From Blakeslea trispora (Eukaryota; Mucoromycota; Mucoromycetes; Mucorales; Choanephoraceae): DNA of 64,000 bases. The stretch spans positions 62,001 through 126,000 of the forward strand of contig JAIWNE010000081.1 in assembly GCA_025331445.1 (NCBI GenBank), in the 5' to 3' direction. Each line of letters begins with the position of its first letter. Within the stretch, counting starts at the first letter, position 1. The notes beneath the pieces were generated by a model. It searched no databases and was not told the DNA's origin. It saw only the letters and a list, made by a program, of their open reading frames with translations. Below, in pieces: positions 21,674 through 34,200 of the stretch. The position numbers and the translations under genes are program-made.

Positions 21674-23176
21674 ATGAGTAACATTTCGCCATCAACATCA
21701 ATTAAAGAATGCACTACATGTGGTTCGACTTTCGAGCATGCTACATTTAGTACTTGCGATACATGTCGAGTAAGATTTGAGCTACAACTAAACAGCAAAA
21801 TATCTCACTAACTTCATTCTATTTCATAGGAGCGTAGACAAAGAACCTTAAGAAACAACAATCGTACAGCCAACGACAACGAACCTAGAACTCGACAAAG
21901 AAGAACTCAGTTACCTGCAGCATATGTTTCTGAGCTCTCTCGCCTCCAGCAGTTCGATTTAGGCTCAATGGATCAAGTCTGCGACAAATGTGGTGCTAAG
22001 CACTGGAAGGCCGAGTTACCTTCCAACTCAACTAGAAATAACGTTTTTTGGATGTCGTGTTGCAAGGCTGGTGCTGTTAAAGTAGATTTGCTCAAAGATC
22101 CTCCCTCATTTGTGAAGGGATTGTATGAGGATATTACTTCCCGCGGACAGCATTTCAAAAATAACTTGAGGCGCTTTAATGCTGCTTTCGCTTTCACTTC
22201 TTTGCGTTGTGAAGTGAGCAACAGCAACCTCACCAACATGCCCTTCCAAATTCATGGTCAAATGTACCACACTCAAGGGCCAATCTCTGCTGAGAATCAT
22301 AGTCAGGCTAGATACGCCCAACTCTATATCTTTGACCCTGAATACGCAGCATCAATTCGAGCTGCAAACAATGAGGACTTAGACAATGAGTTAGTTCGAG
22401 GATTGTCTACAGAGCTTCATCAATGCAATCCTTATGTAGGACTTTATAAGACTGCACATGAGCTTCTTGAAGGTACAACAGAAGAACAGTCTTTCATTCG
22501 GGTTTACCCATCATTGAAGATGGAATTAGTGGCTGGTAAAGATAGACGAACTAAAAATGTGCCTACAGCCAGTGAGGTAGCTGCTATCTTACCAAATGAG
22601 AGCTCTTCTGATAGCTTCAGAGTAATTCGAATTTACCTTCGTCATTCTGAGGGAGAGTTTTCTTTTTCTACCATCTCACAAACACATGCGTTGTATATGC
22701 CTTTGCATTACACATTGCTGTTTCCTATGGGGGATTTGGGCTGGAACTGGGGCCTAAAATTAGATGATCAAGAAAGTCGTCTCACACAAAGAGCATACTA
22801 TAGATTCAGACTTCATCAAAGACAGCAAGAATTTCCTACTTTGTTTTACGCAAAAAGACTCTTCCAACAATATTTGGTTGATGTTTGGGCCATCTGCGAT
22901 CAAACAAAATTAGACTGGATTAAAACGCATTAGTCAAACATTCGTGCTGACCTCTATAATGGTGTGCAAGATGCACTTATTTCTGAGGATGTGGATGCCA
23001 CTTCTTTGGGCAAACGCTTCATCTTGTCAAGCTCTTATACAGGCGGAGCAAGATTCATGGCCAAGCAATACCAAGACTCAATGGCTATTGTGCGTTATTT
23101 CGGAAAGCCTTCTTTGTTCATCACATTCACAGCTAATCCTCGCTGGATTGAGATCCAAAGAGAATTGCTACCTGGC
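21674..23176 (+). pseudogene. Helitron RepHel, N-terminal part
   Basis: ATG 21674 (MSNISPSTSIKECTTCGSTF) starts a small Cys finger, then an intron (donor 21769, acceptor before GAGCGTAGAC at about 21830). A second Cys cluster CDKCGAKHW...CC follows, then the Helitron-like N domain (GQMYHTQGPI, HALYMPLHYTLLFP). A TAG at 22931-22933 interrupts KTH/SNIRADLYNGV. The segment ends in LFITFTANPRW...RELLPG, where gypsy-1 enters. The next residues QNASDRPDLV lie at 28960. Confidence 0.87.
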
Positions 23177-23343
23177 TATTTTATCTGTTAAGTCAAGAGA
23201 TTAAACAAGATTCAAGAGAGGGTTTTATTCAGTGCAAGGATGGGATGTCAATATAAATTATGTTTGGTAACACAGAACAAGATCTGTATTTGATTTAGTA
23301 ATATATCGAATATTATATGATGTATGTTCAATACGATACATCA
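23177..23343 (-). repeat. gypsy-1 3' LTR
   Basis: Ends TGATGTATCG... on the minus strand. It differs from the 5' LTR only at the inner edge (TATT before TTATCTG), so the exact outer end is uncertain by a few bases. A purine-rich GGTGGTCCAGGGTGA lies just inside it. Confidence 0.85.
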
Positions 23344-23619
23344 TCACCCTGGACCACCATAAAGACCGTGGTGTATTATTTGAGTCTTGTAATGTCATAG
23401 TGTGTCTAGGCTGATCTTTCTTGAAGTCAGACAAATTTCTTGAATTATTGGAGAGTGTGATTTTGTGTTTGTTGATTATATTGTATCTTGATGTTTGAGT
23501 TTGAGTTATATGTTTGAGTAGTTGATAGTGTACGTGATTGCCCATTAAAAAACCATATCATCAAAAACCTTTCTTGAGGAAAAAAGATAAATATGGATAA
23601 AAAAGGTTCTTAGTACGTA

Positions 23620-26227
23620 TTATGTGCTTGATGACTTGGGTTGCTTGGATTGATTGGATTCTTTGAACGGCATCTTGCGTTTGTGAGTTCCTTTGATTTT
23701 CTTGATTTGACCTGTTTTTGTAGGTTTGTTTGCGTTTCTTCTTTTCCAGTATTCTTTGATCGGTTCAGGACTGTCAAAGTCCTCTGGCTTTTGCCAGGTT
23801 TGTTCATCTGGATATCCAATCCAAGTTGTGAGGTATTCGATACCGTTAGGTTCGACTTCTTCATGATTAATGACGGCTTGTACTTCATAGATGTCTTTGT
23901 TTTCATCTGATTTGTTCGTTTCATTTGCTATCAGTTTGATTTATGAAGTAGGTATGTTCCTAGATAGGATTGAACCTGTACGATCTGTTAGAATATAGCT
24001 TCCATTCTTTGTATAGCCATGAACATAGAATGGGCCTTCATAATTTGCATCTGTTTTGCGACGTTTGTTTTCGATATTCTTTATCATCACTTTTGCGCCT
24101 ATAGGAAATGGGTCTTTTAGTACTCGATGTTTCTTTACAAAGTACTCATTATCCTTTTTCTGTGTTTGGATGATTTGATTCCTAATTTCAGGAATGGTAT
24201 AGTTATTGAATCTTTCGATTTCTTTCTTTAACTTATCTGTGTCTATCATATCGTCAGAGATATTCATTTTCGATAGAGCTTTGGTGTAATCTTTAAGATC
24301 GTTCGCTTGGCGATTAAACATCACCTGAAATGGTGTGTGATTGTGCAATCTGGATGTATGTTGATTCATCAAATACATGGTACCTTCGACATACAGGTCC
24401 CAAGATTCCTCATAGCCATCCAGCATTTTCAAGATGATTGATTTTGCTGTCTTCACATGAGTTTCCAAGTTACCCGCTGGTGTGTAAGGTAGTGAAAGAG
24501 CAGGCTTAATGCCCATATGTTGACGCAGCCCTTTTAGTAATTCGTTGTAGAATTCTAAACCTCTGTTGTGTTGTAAGACTTTAGGGTAACCCATGATGGA
24601 AAATATCTGGATCAGTTCTTTGGCTACTTCTAGAGCTGTTTTTGACTTGATTGCTCGTAGAATGACAAATCTACTAAAGATATCAACGCATACTAGCAAG
24701 TAGTTGTTACCTCTAGGCGTTGTAACATTAAATGTCCCCAAGTCGATGGCGACTTTATCCCATGTATTGTTGGGAGCATCACTCTTTGGAGGATGGAATA
24801 CGTGCTTTGCTAGATTAAATCGAGCACATTTTGTACAATTTTTGATGTATTCTGTGACATCTTCACGTAAATGTTTCCAGTTCATGCCATGTTCTCGTTT
24901 GATCATGTTTTCAACACTATTGATACCATAATGTCCTGCCAGATGACATTGTGCAATTATTTGTGTTTTGTGTGCATCATCTTGTGGCTGGCTGTACTTG
25001 TCTATGCGACTAGCAGCTATTGTTCTATCAGTGGCATCATTTGTGTTTACCTTTTCTGATAATGATGAAGATTCAATTGCTGTGCTACCATGATCTGGTT
25101 TATTTTCTGAATCTGTGGCTTGACAGATTTTCTTTTCTGGTGCTTTTTGCTTATTACCCTCTGCCAGCTTTCAGCGTCTTCGTCAGGGTAAAGTAGACGA
25201 GATAAGTGATCGGCAAGTACATTGCGAACACCAGCACAGAACGTGATGTCGAAATCGAATTCGAAGATCTTTTCATAGTAGTTCTCTATGATGGGTGTAA
25301 CTTCAGCTTTTGTGTGAAGATGTAAAATACCTTTGTTGTCTGTGTGATAATGAAACTTATGACCTGATAGCCATTTCTTCCATTTAGTGGTACAGTAGAG
25401 GAAGGCGAGTAACTCTCTTCGAGAAACACCACAACCTCGTTCAGTTTTAGAAAGGGTGCGTGCGACAAAACCGATATATCTAATCTTCTTGTCAATGACT
25501 TGGTAGAGACAACCACCAATACCATAGGCGCTAGCATCAGTGACGAGATGTAGAGGATGCTTGAGATTAGGACAACTTAGTACCGGAGTACAGGCTAAAA
25601 CTCGTTGGAGAGTACGCATTGTCTGCGAGTGTTCTTTGGTCCAAACTTCTTTTATATTTGGATGGTTTTTGAGCGCGTTTAATGGAGCCATGAGTGTGGC
25701 GATCCGAGGCACATGTTCACGAAAGTAGTTAATGACACCAAGTCGATGGCTAAGTTCTTTGGAGTTTTGGACAGTATCTGGCCATGATAGGACGTTAGAT
25801 ACTTTGCGCATATCCAGTGTCAAAGCTTCATGAGATAACCTGAATCCTAATACGAAGATAGAATTCTGCATGAGGTTTAGTTTTTCATGATTCATGCGAA
25901 GGTTTGCATTCGTGAGTCGGGTTAACACTGTTTGTAAGCAGCGAATATGTCTTTCTACATTAGTGTCTGTAGCAACGTAAATATCATCAATATAATGAAC
26001 GCAATAATCTAGATCAGCAAATAAGCTTATGATACTTCTCTGAACTACAGATGATACATTGAGTAATCCGAATAGTGCGCGTTTGAATTGATACTGCTTG
26101 CCATTAGGAGCAGTAAATGAAGTGACGGGTCTATCTCGTCTGCGAATACGGAAGCTATGGAAGCAAGCACTAAGATCAATTGTAGTGAATAGCGTGTATT
26201 TGCTTAATTGACGATGTAATGTGCTGA
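23620..26227 (-). pseudogene. gypsy-1 RT (C-terminal part), RNase H, integrase, chromodomain
   Basis: The RT active site HYIDDIYVA lies near 26000. RNase H has LVTDASAYGIGG and HYHTDNKGI. This frame ends at 25047. Integrase follows in the -1 frame: zinc-binding H..H..CTKC, then D in VAIDLGTF, N in LQHNRGLEF where gypsy-4 has D, and E in NLETHVKTA. A TAA at 23941-23943 precedes the chromodomain (DIYEVQAVINH...EYLTTW), which continues open to 23620. Catalytic D-to-N plus the stop imply an inactive integrase. Confidence 0.85.
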
Positions 26228-28069
26228 TCAGAGGAAGTGAAATTTATCCATCTGAGCAGGATCAAGATTTTGATTGACTTTGCGACAGTCAAGGACTGTA
26301 CGAACTTTGTTAGGATCGGGTTCACCTGTGATAGGAGAACGTTTTAGTACCGTTAAAAGGCTGGAGTTGTAAGGATTATTAGGAGGTGCTTCTTCGATCA
26401 CCTGTCCTTCAATCCATTCTTTGATTTGATTTTGAACTGCGTCTATATGGCAGTGTTTGATTTCGTATTGACGACTGTAAGGACGGTCAGCATTGGCTTT
26501 CAGAGGAAGGCGAATTTCACTTCCTGGAATATTGCAATAGTTTGCAACAGGTATATTTCTGTTGGCTTTTATAAAAGGTTCAATGCTTTTCGACATATGT
26601 TCTCGCTCGTCAGCGGTACCATATGGGTCATTGTTAGGTGTGGCTGGAGATGGATCGATAGCAGGGTAGGACGGACCAATCTGATCATCCCAACTCATTG
26701 CAATATTGGAGATTTCGATACCCAATAGATATATCAGGTCCATGCCAATACATACGTGTATGTTATTAAATAGATCAAATAATTCAAAATGCGAGTGCAT
26801 TGATTTAAAGTTATATGTGACCTCTAATTTCTTATGTGTTTTTCCCATACGCCTAACCGTGTTGCCATTTACAAGTTTAATATTTCCTCTACTTTTATTT
26901 ATTTCTAAATTCAAGTGTCTTGCCAATGTTGGAGAGATTGATGAGAATGAACAGCCAGAGTCCAGCAATGCCCATGTTTTCACGCTCTCTATTGTCAAGG
27001 GAAGATATATAAACTTGTCAGCTAACAGGTTATTGGGCGATTGTGCAAAATATTCATCTTTCAGAATAGTAGACTTACAATCGGCTTTTCCTTTGCCTTT
27101 GCCTTCTGGAGCGAAGTCAGCAGCAGCAAAGTTGAGGTTGTGATCCTCATCGGAGGAGTTGTCATGTTCATCTTCGTCTTCGGAAGGAACAGGAACAGGA
27201 GGACGTTGCTTCTTGGTCTTTGTACGATTACGACCAGAGGAAGAGGAGGGAGAAGAAGAGGATTTGCATACATGCTTGGAATTCCAAGGCTTATTGCATT
27301 TGTGGCAGCGTTTGCTGGAGCTTGCTTTACTTTTGTTTGAGGACATTGCAGTCACTCGTCTTTTGTACGCTTTGCAATCTTGGATATCATGCGCGGTCGT
27401 ATCATGCACGTGGCAATATGCCTTAGAACGTGGCTGACTAGTAAAGGCTTCTTGATGAGAGCGGCCAAGGCGAGAAGAAGGAGAGAAGCGTGGTTGAGAA
27501 AATTTCTTTGGGCCGTGCATCTTTCGATGGGATCCCATTTTCTTGAGCACTTCGATATTGTTCTCGGCATCATCAATTGACAAGAGGACTCGGATCATAT
27601 AATCCAGTGAGTCTTTGTTTGGATCCTCACTCAGGCTTATTGTCTTGAGAACTGCTGCGTGGGTTTTTGCTTCAATGGGCTTGAGGAGACAGTACTTCCT
27701 CATTGGCTCATCATTGAGTTGAGCTTCACGAACAAGTCGGCGAAAGCGTTCAACGTACTGGTGCATACTTTCGTTGCGATGTACAGCAAGGCGATAAAGG
27801 CTGTCAGTGGCCAATTGGCGAGTACGCTCTGGACTCATACCAAATCTAGTGGATAGAGCTTCTTTAACGGAAGTCCACGAAGCGTTGGGGTTGGTTTCAA
27901 GAAACTCATTAACCCAATCCATGATTTGCTCAGGAGCAGTGATCGGAAGGATACGCAACCAGTTCTCCTCGAGAGAAAGAGAATGGGATAAAAGAACTTG
28001 CTCAAATGCACGAATACATTGATTGGGTGTCTTATAAACACGACGAGAATTTTCATGTACAAACCCAGT
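26228..28069 (-). pseudogene. gypsy-1 capsid, nucleocapsid, protease and start of RT
   Basis: Continues the gag frame after the TGA at 28070-28072. The capsid-like stretch has WVNEFLETNPNASW and MHQYVERFRRLV. The CCHC finger is CHKCNKPWNSKHVC. The aspartic protease has WALLDSGCSFSSIS. RT begins at VIEEAPPNNPYNSSL and KVRTVLDCRKVNQ. The frame ends at 26228 by a one-base loss in the run coding FPLPLIS (gypsy-4 keeps the base). Confidence 0.85.
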
Positions 28070-28747
28070 TCATTGAAAGAAAGGAAGGTTTGAAGGAACG
28101 AAGCTCATGGGTTGATAGAGATGACCTTGATTCAAGAGAATCGAGCTGTTCATTACTTCATCTCTAGTTTTAGATGATGAAGAAGAGTGGTTTACGACGG
28201 GTTCGTCTACACTATACATGTCTTTGTATGTGCCTTCGAGCTCATTTAAACGCTCTCTCATCTCAGCCAATTGCTCACGCATAGACTTTAGTAAGACGAG
28301 GTCAGATATGACACTTATCTGGAGCGCTTTATGACCGATTTGGTCGCGAAGGGCTTGCATTCTATCGTTCAATGCAGTTTTGATGTCAACAGGCACATTG
28401 GTTTCAATGTCCTCAAAACACTCAGGCTGTTTTGTATGCTCAGAGCTGAAAACAGGAGTTTCGCTATTATCCGGGTTGGATAAGGAAGCTGATGAGTAAA
28501 GTTCATCAATTTCCATGAACTCATCGTCGTTCTCTTTCGAGGTGACGGGTTCAGAGGGAGTACCACCCAAAACAGGAATGTTGGTGGCAGCCATTCTACC
28601 GCGAGGAGCAGCAGGAGCAGGCAAAGGGGGAAAGTTTTCGACAGAATAGTCGGGAGCAGGGGTGTTGTTTTCGCGTCTCGAAGCAGATGAGGCACTGCGA
28701 CGAGTGGAGACGGAAGTCTTTTTAGTGTTGTTGTTGTTATTGACCAT
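28070..28747 (-). CDS. gypsy-1 gag N-terminal domain
   Basis: ATG at 28747, about 45 bases inside the 5' LTR. Asparagine/serine-rich start, proline/alanine-rich middle, then a predicted coiled coil (KSMREQLAEMRERLNELEG). It ends at a TGA (28070-28072); the same frame continues directly into the capsid. The stop may be a mutation or a read-through site; gypsy-4 does not reach this region, so it cannot be compared here. Confidence 0.7.
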   Translation of the reverse strand: MVNNNNNTKKTSVSTRRSASSASRRENNTPAPDYSVENFPPLPAPAAPRGRMAATNIPVLGGTPSEPVTSKENDDEFMEIDELYSSASLSNPDNSETPVFSSEHTKQPECFEDIETNVPVDIKTALNDRMQALRDQIGHKALQISVISDLVLLKSMREQLAEMRERLNELEGTYKDMYSVDEPVVNHSSSSSKTRDEVMNSSILLNQGHLYQPMSFVPSNLPFFQ

Positions 28748-28789
28748 TTTTGTTACTGAATAAAACTTTTTGGATGTTTAAAAAAAATG

Positions 28790-28954
28790 AGTTATCTGTT
28801 AAGTCAAGAGATTAAACAAGATTCAAGAGAGGGTTTTATTCAGTGCAAGGATGGGATGTCAATATAAATTATGTTTGGTAACACAGAACAAGATCTGTAT
28901 TTGATTTAGTAATATATCGAATATTATATGATGTATGTTCAATACGATACATCA
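28790..28954 (-). repeat. gypsy-1 5' LTR
   Basis: Starts TGATGTATCG at 28954 and ends near CTTAACAGATAA. No tRNA-complementary TGG primer site is visible in the following 45 bases before the gag ATG. Confidence 0.87.
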
Positions 28955-28959
28955 CTGGC

Positions 28960-29300
28960 CAAAATGCATCTGACCGACCAGATTTGGTTGCTAGAGTGTT
29001 TGATTTGAAAGTGAAAGAACTGTTGAAAGATTTGAAAGTGAAGAATGTGTTTGGCACTTATAAGGGATTGGTCCAAACAATCGAGTATCAAAAAAGAGGT
29101 CTTCCTCATCTTCATTTGCTTCTGTTTTTGGATACATCCCACGCTATCCATTCCGCTGACGATATTGACCGGATCATCTCGGCTGAGATCCCTTCGAAAG
29201 AAAGTGATTCTGAGCTTTATGAAATAGTTACCAAGAACATGGTTCATGGGCCTTGCGGTAACTTGAACCCAACGTCCCCATGTATGGTCAAAGATGCAAA
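28960..29300 (+). pseudogene. Helitron RepHel, HUH motif part
   Basis: QNASDRPDLVARVFDLKV then IEYQKRGLPHLHLLLFLD, the Helitron Rep motif 2 with the HxH metal ligand. Then GPCGNLNPTSPCMVKDA, where CACTA-like copy B is inserted. The next residues NGVLKCSKRFP are at 35639. All three Helitron segments rejoin in one frame. Confidence 0.87.
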
Positions 29301-31180
29301 CACCACGGCGTAGAGGGTGTATATAGTGACTCTAATAATTGTGAAATAACCCTGCGATATATTTGTTTTTTTCATATGCGGTTTCAATGAAAAATAGGCA
29401 GAAACACAAGAATTGGGCCGTGGGTAAAGTATTATACGAGCTTACTTTAAATAGGAGTGCTTTATAGTCGAATCATATCTAGCTTAGGTCTCAAAGGGGA
29501 GTTATAATGACAGATTGCCTTCGTCGTATAGAGCGATAGTGATTTAACAAGTTTTAGATGTATAAGCAATAAATGGGCTAATCGTATCGCTTTAATTTTT
29601 GGATGAGCTTGGAATATGATTGGCTTATTTAGGTATTATGGGCAAATCAAGCTTCTTTATTCTTATTAATTTGAATCAAATATATGCTATATACGGGTTC
29701 TTCTTTAGGCTGATTTGTAGCTCAGATGTCCTTTTTTGTAATAGGGATGCTGCATTGGGTATATCCAGATAGACTGGCATGCTTGGCTTTAATATAGGTA
29801 CCTTTTGGGATCATGGGAAGCAGTATAAGAATCAGAAATGAATTAATTTCCATGATTAGAGCCTTCAATTCGCACCTTAATCGCTTTGTAGTAGCTGCGC
29901 TTGAAAAGATATATAGCCTTAACCGAGAGTAATTTTTTCGAAATTTTTTTTTTTTTAACAGCCATCTTGAAGCAACATGCAAGGTCATGAGCAACACCAA
30001 CTGAGAGATTACTAGTCACCAGTATACAAAAGAGTCAGAAACAATAGAGGAAGAAAGTAAATAGCATAGCAAGTCTATAAAACAAAAAAAAACAAAGATG
30101 AGACGCGATCCTTTACACATGTACTTTGTCATCAGCATGGTGTGTCCTTTAGTTGCGATTAGGTAAACTCATGAGTCCAGCCAACAGTGAGAGCAACAGT
30201 CAGAAGTAAACAGTTGATAAAGAGAAGTTCATTCGGTAAGACAGTCAAGTCAAAATAATCTGGAAGCGGTATTTCACTTGTCAGGAAAGAGATTCAAAGC
30301 GATGAGGCAAGCTCATCTGAGATGGAGCACCCATGTAAGCATGAGCAAAGGCGAGAAGACACAAAAAGAAAAAAAGCACAAGCAGTAAAGTTGAAAGGAA
30401 ACCCAAGTTCAATCAAAAAGAGATTCGGCAACCTTTAAAAGCACAGACCATAGTAGTGAAAGGAGAATAGGCGGATAAAGAGCATTTCTTGAAGATGAGG
30501 TAGAGAGATGGCGACATGAGAAGAGACCAAGTATCCTGAACGACGGTATATTAAAGGGAAACTGTAGCTCAAAAAGCTAGGGCAATAACCAGAGACAATA
30601 CTTAGATAGGTGGACCACATATGCACATAAGAAAGAGGATAGACATGAATAAATCTGACATAGGATGGAAGCATGGTAGGCGATTGGATATACGATTGTC
30701 AAAGGGTTTCAAGGCAATGACTACAAATAGAGCAAGTTAGTCGATGCAATGTATACAAAAGCATTTGAACATTTAAATGGAGAAATCGAAGGACCTTAGG
30801 CAAGAGTAACTTGAAAAAGACGCATCAATCCAAATAGACAGCCCTTTAAAAGATGGTATTTAGAAAACAGTCAAAGAGGTATAAGTTTGAGCAACATGGT
30901 ATAGAGCAGGCAGTTTGGATAAAGAAGTCATGGATGAGTTGGCAGAAAGCAATACAGAAGAGTGTGTCATGGATAAAAGATTGTCTATCAAAGTCAATGA
31001 TGAGTATCTACACAAGTATGTATAAAGTGGATGATCAGCAGATATATACGGAAAAAAAGTTGAAGGATTCTAAGAAATAGAAGAGAAGCGTAGTCGAGTT
31101 ATTGAGATGTTGTCATCATAAGGTGATACACATGTAGCTATTGTGAAATAAAAGATTAGTGATGTTGATGGATTATATGA

Positions 31181-31211
<31 letters not shown>

Positions 31212-34200
31212 GAGAGAGAGATAAAAGTGCTTACCTTTTGCTGTGCATTTACTGAAAAAAAAAAGAGAAAAAAGAAAATGGGGGATTAAAAAAAATGGCT
31301 AGTATATATGAGAAATATGGTAGTGATGGGAAGAAAGCATGATTTCATTGACAGATTTAAGCTAAAATCATACTGAAAAGGAAAATGTCTTGGATTTGCA
31401 TAAACAGATTTTATTAGTGATCAATAAAGGAACGCTTTACAAAAGGGGATCTTAAAGAAGCACTTCAAACAGAATCTATGAAGAAAGCTGATAGTAAAGC
31501 GTCGAGCTGTTTCATGTTAAACAAATTTGAGTAAAGCAATTTTAAACATAAAAGTGATAAGTTAAAAATCATAATGTATCAAAAGCAACTCCTTACATAG
31601 TGTCGCTTTTGATCATGATTCAATCAATTATAATTATAGGATGGTACATTATGAGGCAAATATAATATAATTATTCATTTAGTGTAATCGCTCATACATA
31701 TATAGTATCAGCGTCGCACCCTTTAGATCCATCTAAATACTAAACATTGAAGAATACAAGTTTCAGTTAGAACATGCTGTCATTTTATGACAGTTTCATG
31801 TTCCTCAATATATCGTAGGATGGTGGATATCAGAAACATCAAGAAGAAGTATTCAAATAGATCATTCAGATGCAAAAAAATGATGATGAATCCCTTTAAT
31901 TTAAAAAGAACTGTCCATCATGATTTTGCAATAATCAATCTTCTTTTTATCGAACCTCTAACGGATATCGTAAATTTATTTCTGAAGCAAACATACTTAT
32001 TCGCTAAAGCGACTCAGATATGTATCTTGTTTGGGAGTGATGTATATGTGACTTATCGCATTAGATCAATAAATAAGTATAGATGTTGATGATCATTTAA
32101 TTGATCTCTTTGGCTGAAGACCGAATGCAATTGCAAGCAACTTGTTTATAATTTGGCATCATTGCAAGTTTTACGAACATTTTGATTGTTACAATACTAC
32201 TTTATGAGATTGTCAACTTTACTTCAAATATAATTGTTTAAAGAAATAAATAGGAAAATTTGATTACTTCAAACAATAATTTCTATAAATTATAATTAGA
32301 GCAAGGAATATTTGTTTATTCCATTATGAGAGTATCAAGTAACTTTCTTCGCAAATAGATGTTTTTTCATAAGCAGTTCAATACCATCAAACTTTCATCT
32401 ACATTGTATATCGTCTTGTGTAGCAAAATTTACCATTATACATCTATCTTTTAAATTTAGAGGTATCCCTTTTTAGTATCTCTTTGAGAAATTGGTCAAT
32501 ACCATTTCAGATTTTCAACTTTATCATATAAGCAATCGCTTTCTATGGTGTTTGTAGATGCTTTTTTTTTTTACTTTATTTTTCTTCAACCTTTTCCGAG
32601 ATGGCTTACCATCTTGCATGCTCATGTAAGTTTGAGATGTTGGCATGCAGAACTGATGAGCAGCGAGAAAGCTAACATGTGCTCATAGAAGTCAACTTTT
32701 TTAGCTAAAGGAATATGTATTTCATACAAGCTATGACTTTTCTAAACAGTCTTTGGTATGCAAAAGCAATTCAGAGTATATGAAATCAATGCTTCATAAA
32801 CGATGTTATTATTGAAATCTAAGGATTATGTCTTTTTTTCTCTACAATTCAAATGTAATTCTTTTTTAACTATATTTCATTCTTTTTAAGTGAATAATTG
32901 AGTTCATTACTATCACAAAAACTCTTTTTTTCTTGGTTGAAGCGTATGATGCAAAGAGAAATATGAACCAAATCATCAACATTTACCTTATTTCTTTTTC
33001 TTAGTAATGGAAAATCCAGTGATCCGATTGGCCAATTTTTAAGAAGGTTCCAGGTCTTTCTCTCTTTACCTATATTAAGATAGCTGACATACTCTAAAAG
33101 TAAATTGCCCCCCAAAGTTCCGTGTTATTTATGGGGTGACATTACTCTCTCTCTTCTGATTTCTTTCTTTTTTTCTCGCCTTTTTTTTTCTTCACTCTAT
33201 TGATTACTACACCCTTTTTTTTTTCCTGAATCTCGACGATATTTTCTTTCTAGCTTAAGGTGATTTATTCTAGTCATTCAACATGATCGCTAACTTATCC
33301 GTTCTTTTATCTGTCTAGAAAGCGGCTTATTTTTAGGTTTGTTCACGATCAATTTGGGCAGCTCAAGTCTTTATTATACAGTCACTCATCTTACCATCAC
33401 AAAGCAGACAATGCAGTTTTTTAAACACGCTATAACTAAATCACTTGAAAAGGATCAATAATTACACCATTTTCGAAATTATCAGTAATGGAGATGATTA
33501 CACTAACATGAGACTTCTTTTAATCGCGTTTAATATGAAGCAAAGGTAGGCAACTCGATGGCATTATATATGGCTTTATAATCTAACATTTTATGAAAGT
33601 ATATAATGTATTAGTCTCACTGTTAAATGATTATTTTATGATGAAGCCCAATGGATCTTTGAAGCATGGTAAGGTATTGTTCCATTCTACGATTGATTAC
33701 CTGACTCACATATAAACCTTTGAAGGTAGTATGGAGTCATTATCATTTCTGATTGAATCAACCTAAACATTCGGAATGCACCTTCAACTTATGGTAACTG
33801 CTTTATCACTTCAGTTTATTGAAGACAATACTTTCACTCTCCAAATAACAATACTTAGCCGAATTTACATCTGATTTACTAGAGATCAATCTTATAAATG
33901 ACAAAATGGAATCAAGAGGTAAAGTTATTAGTAAAAGTTGGGAGTTTTATTCAAAGAAAGATGCCATCATTGTCAACATCATTTCCGTTAAAAGAATCAA
34001 TTCAAGTTACATATCAACGGCACTTTGGATGATCAAAGGTTCTTCAGAGAGTATCATATTTTTTGAAAGGTAAGCATCTATGAGGCGGATTGCATTGAAA
34101 GCTAGTTGGACTATTTTTTTTATCATTTTGGAAATAAAAACGTATTATGATGGATCTATCTGAAAAGCGAGTGTTGGATTGTTGCTAGCATTGACCGAAA

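Larger units (their letters stand above)
23177..28954 (-). mobile_element. Ty3/gypsy retrotransposon gypsy-1
   Basis: Short LTRs (23177-23343, 28790-28954) look identical over about 158 shared bases. Target duplication CTGGC is at 23172-23176 and 28955-28959; removing the element joins CTA CCT GGC to CAA AAT GCA in the Helitron frame. The order gag, CCHC finger, protease, RT, RNase H, integrase, chromodomain marks a chromovirus. The family also includes gypsy-4. Several coding lesions are listed under its genes. Confidence 0.92.

Noticed and set aside
23641..23910. Plus-strand open frame over the gypsy-1 chromodomain
   Set aside because: Antisense shadow of the pol frame.
31190..31230. Microsatellite A-run plus GAGA
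   Set aside because: Simple low-complexity tract shared by family copies, without further structure.
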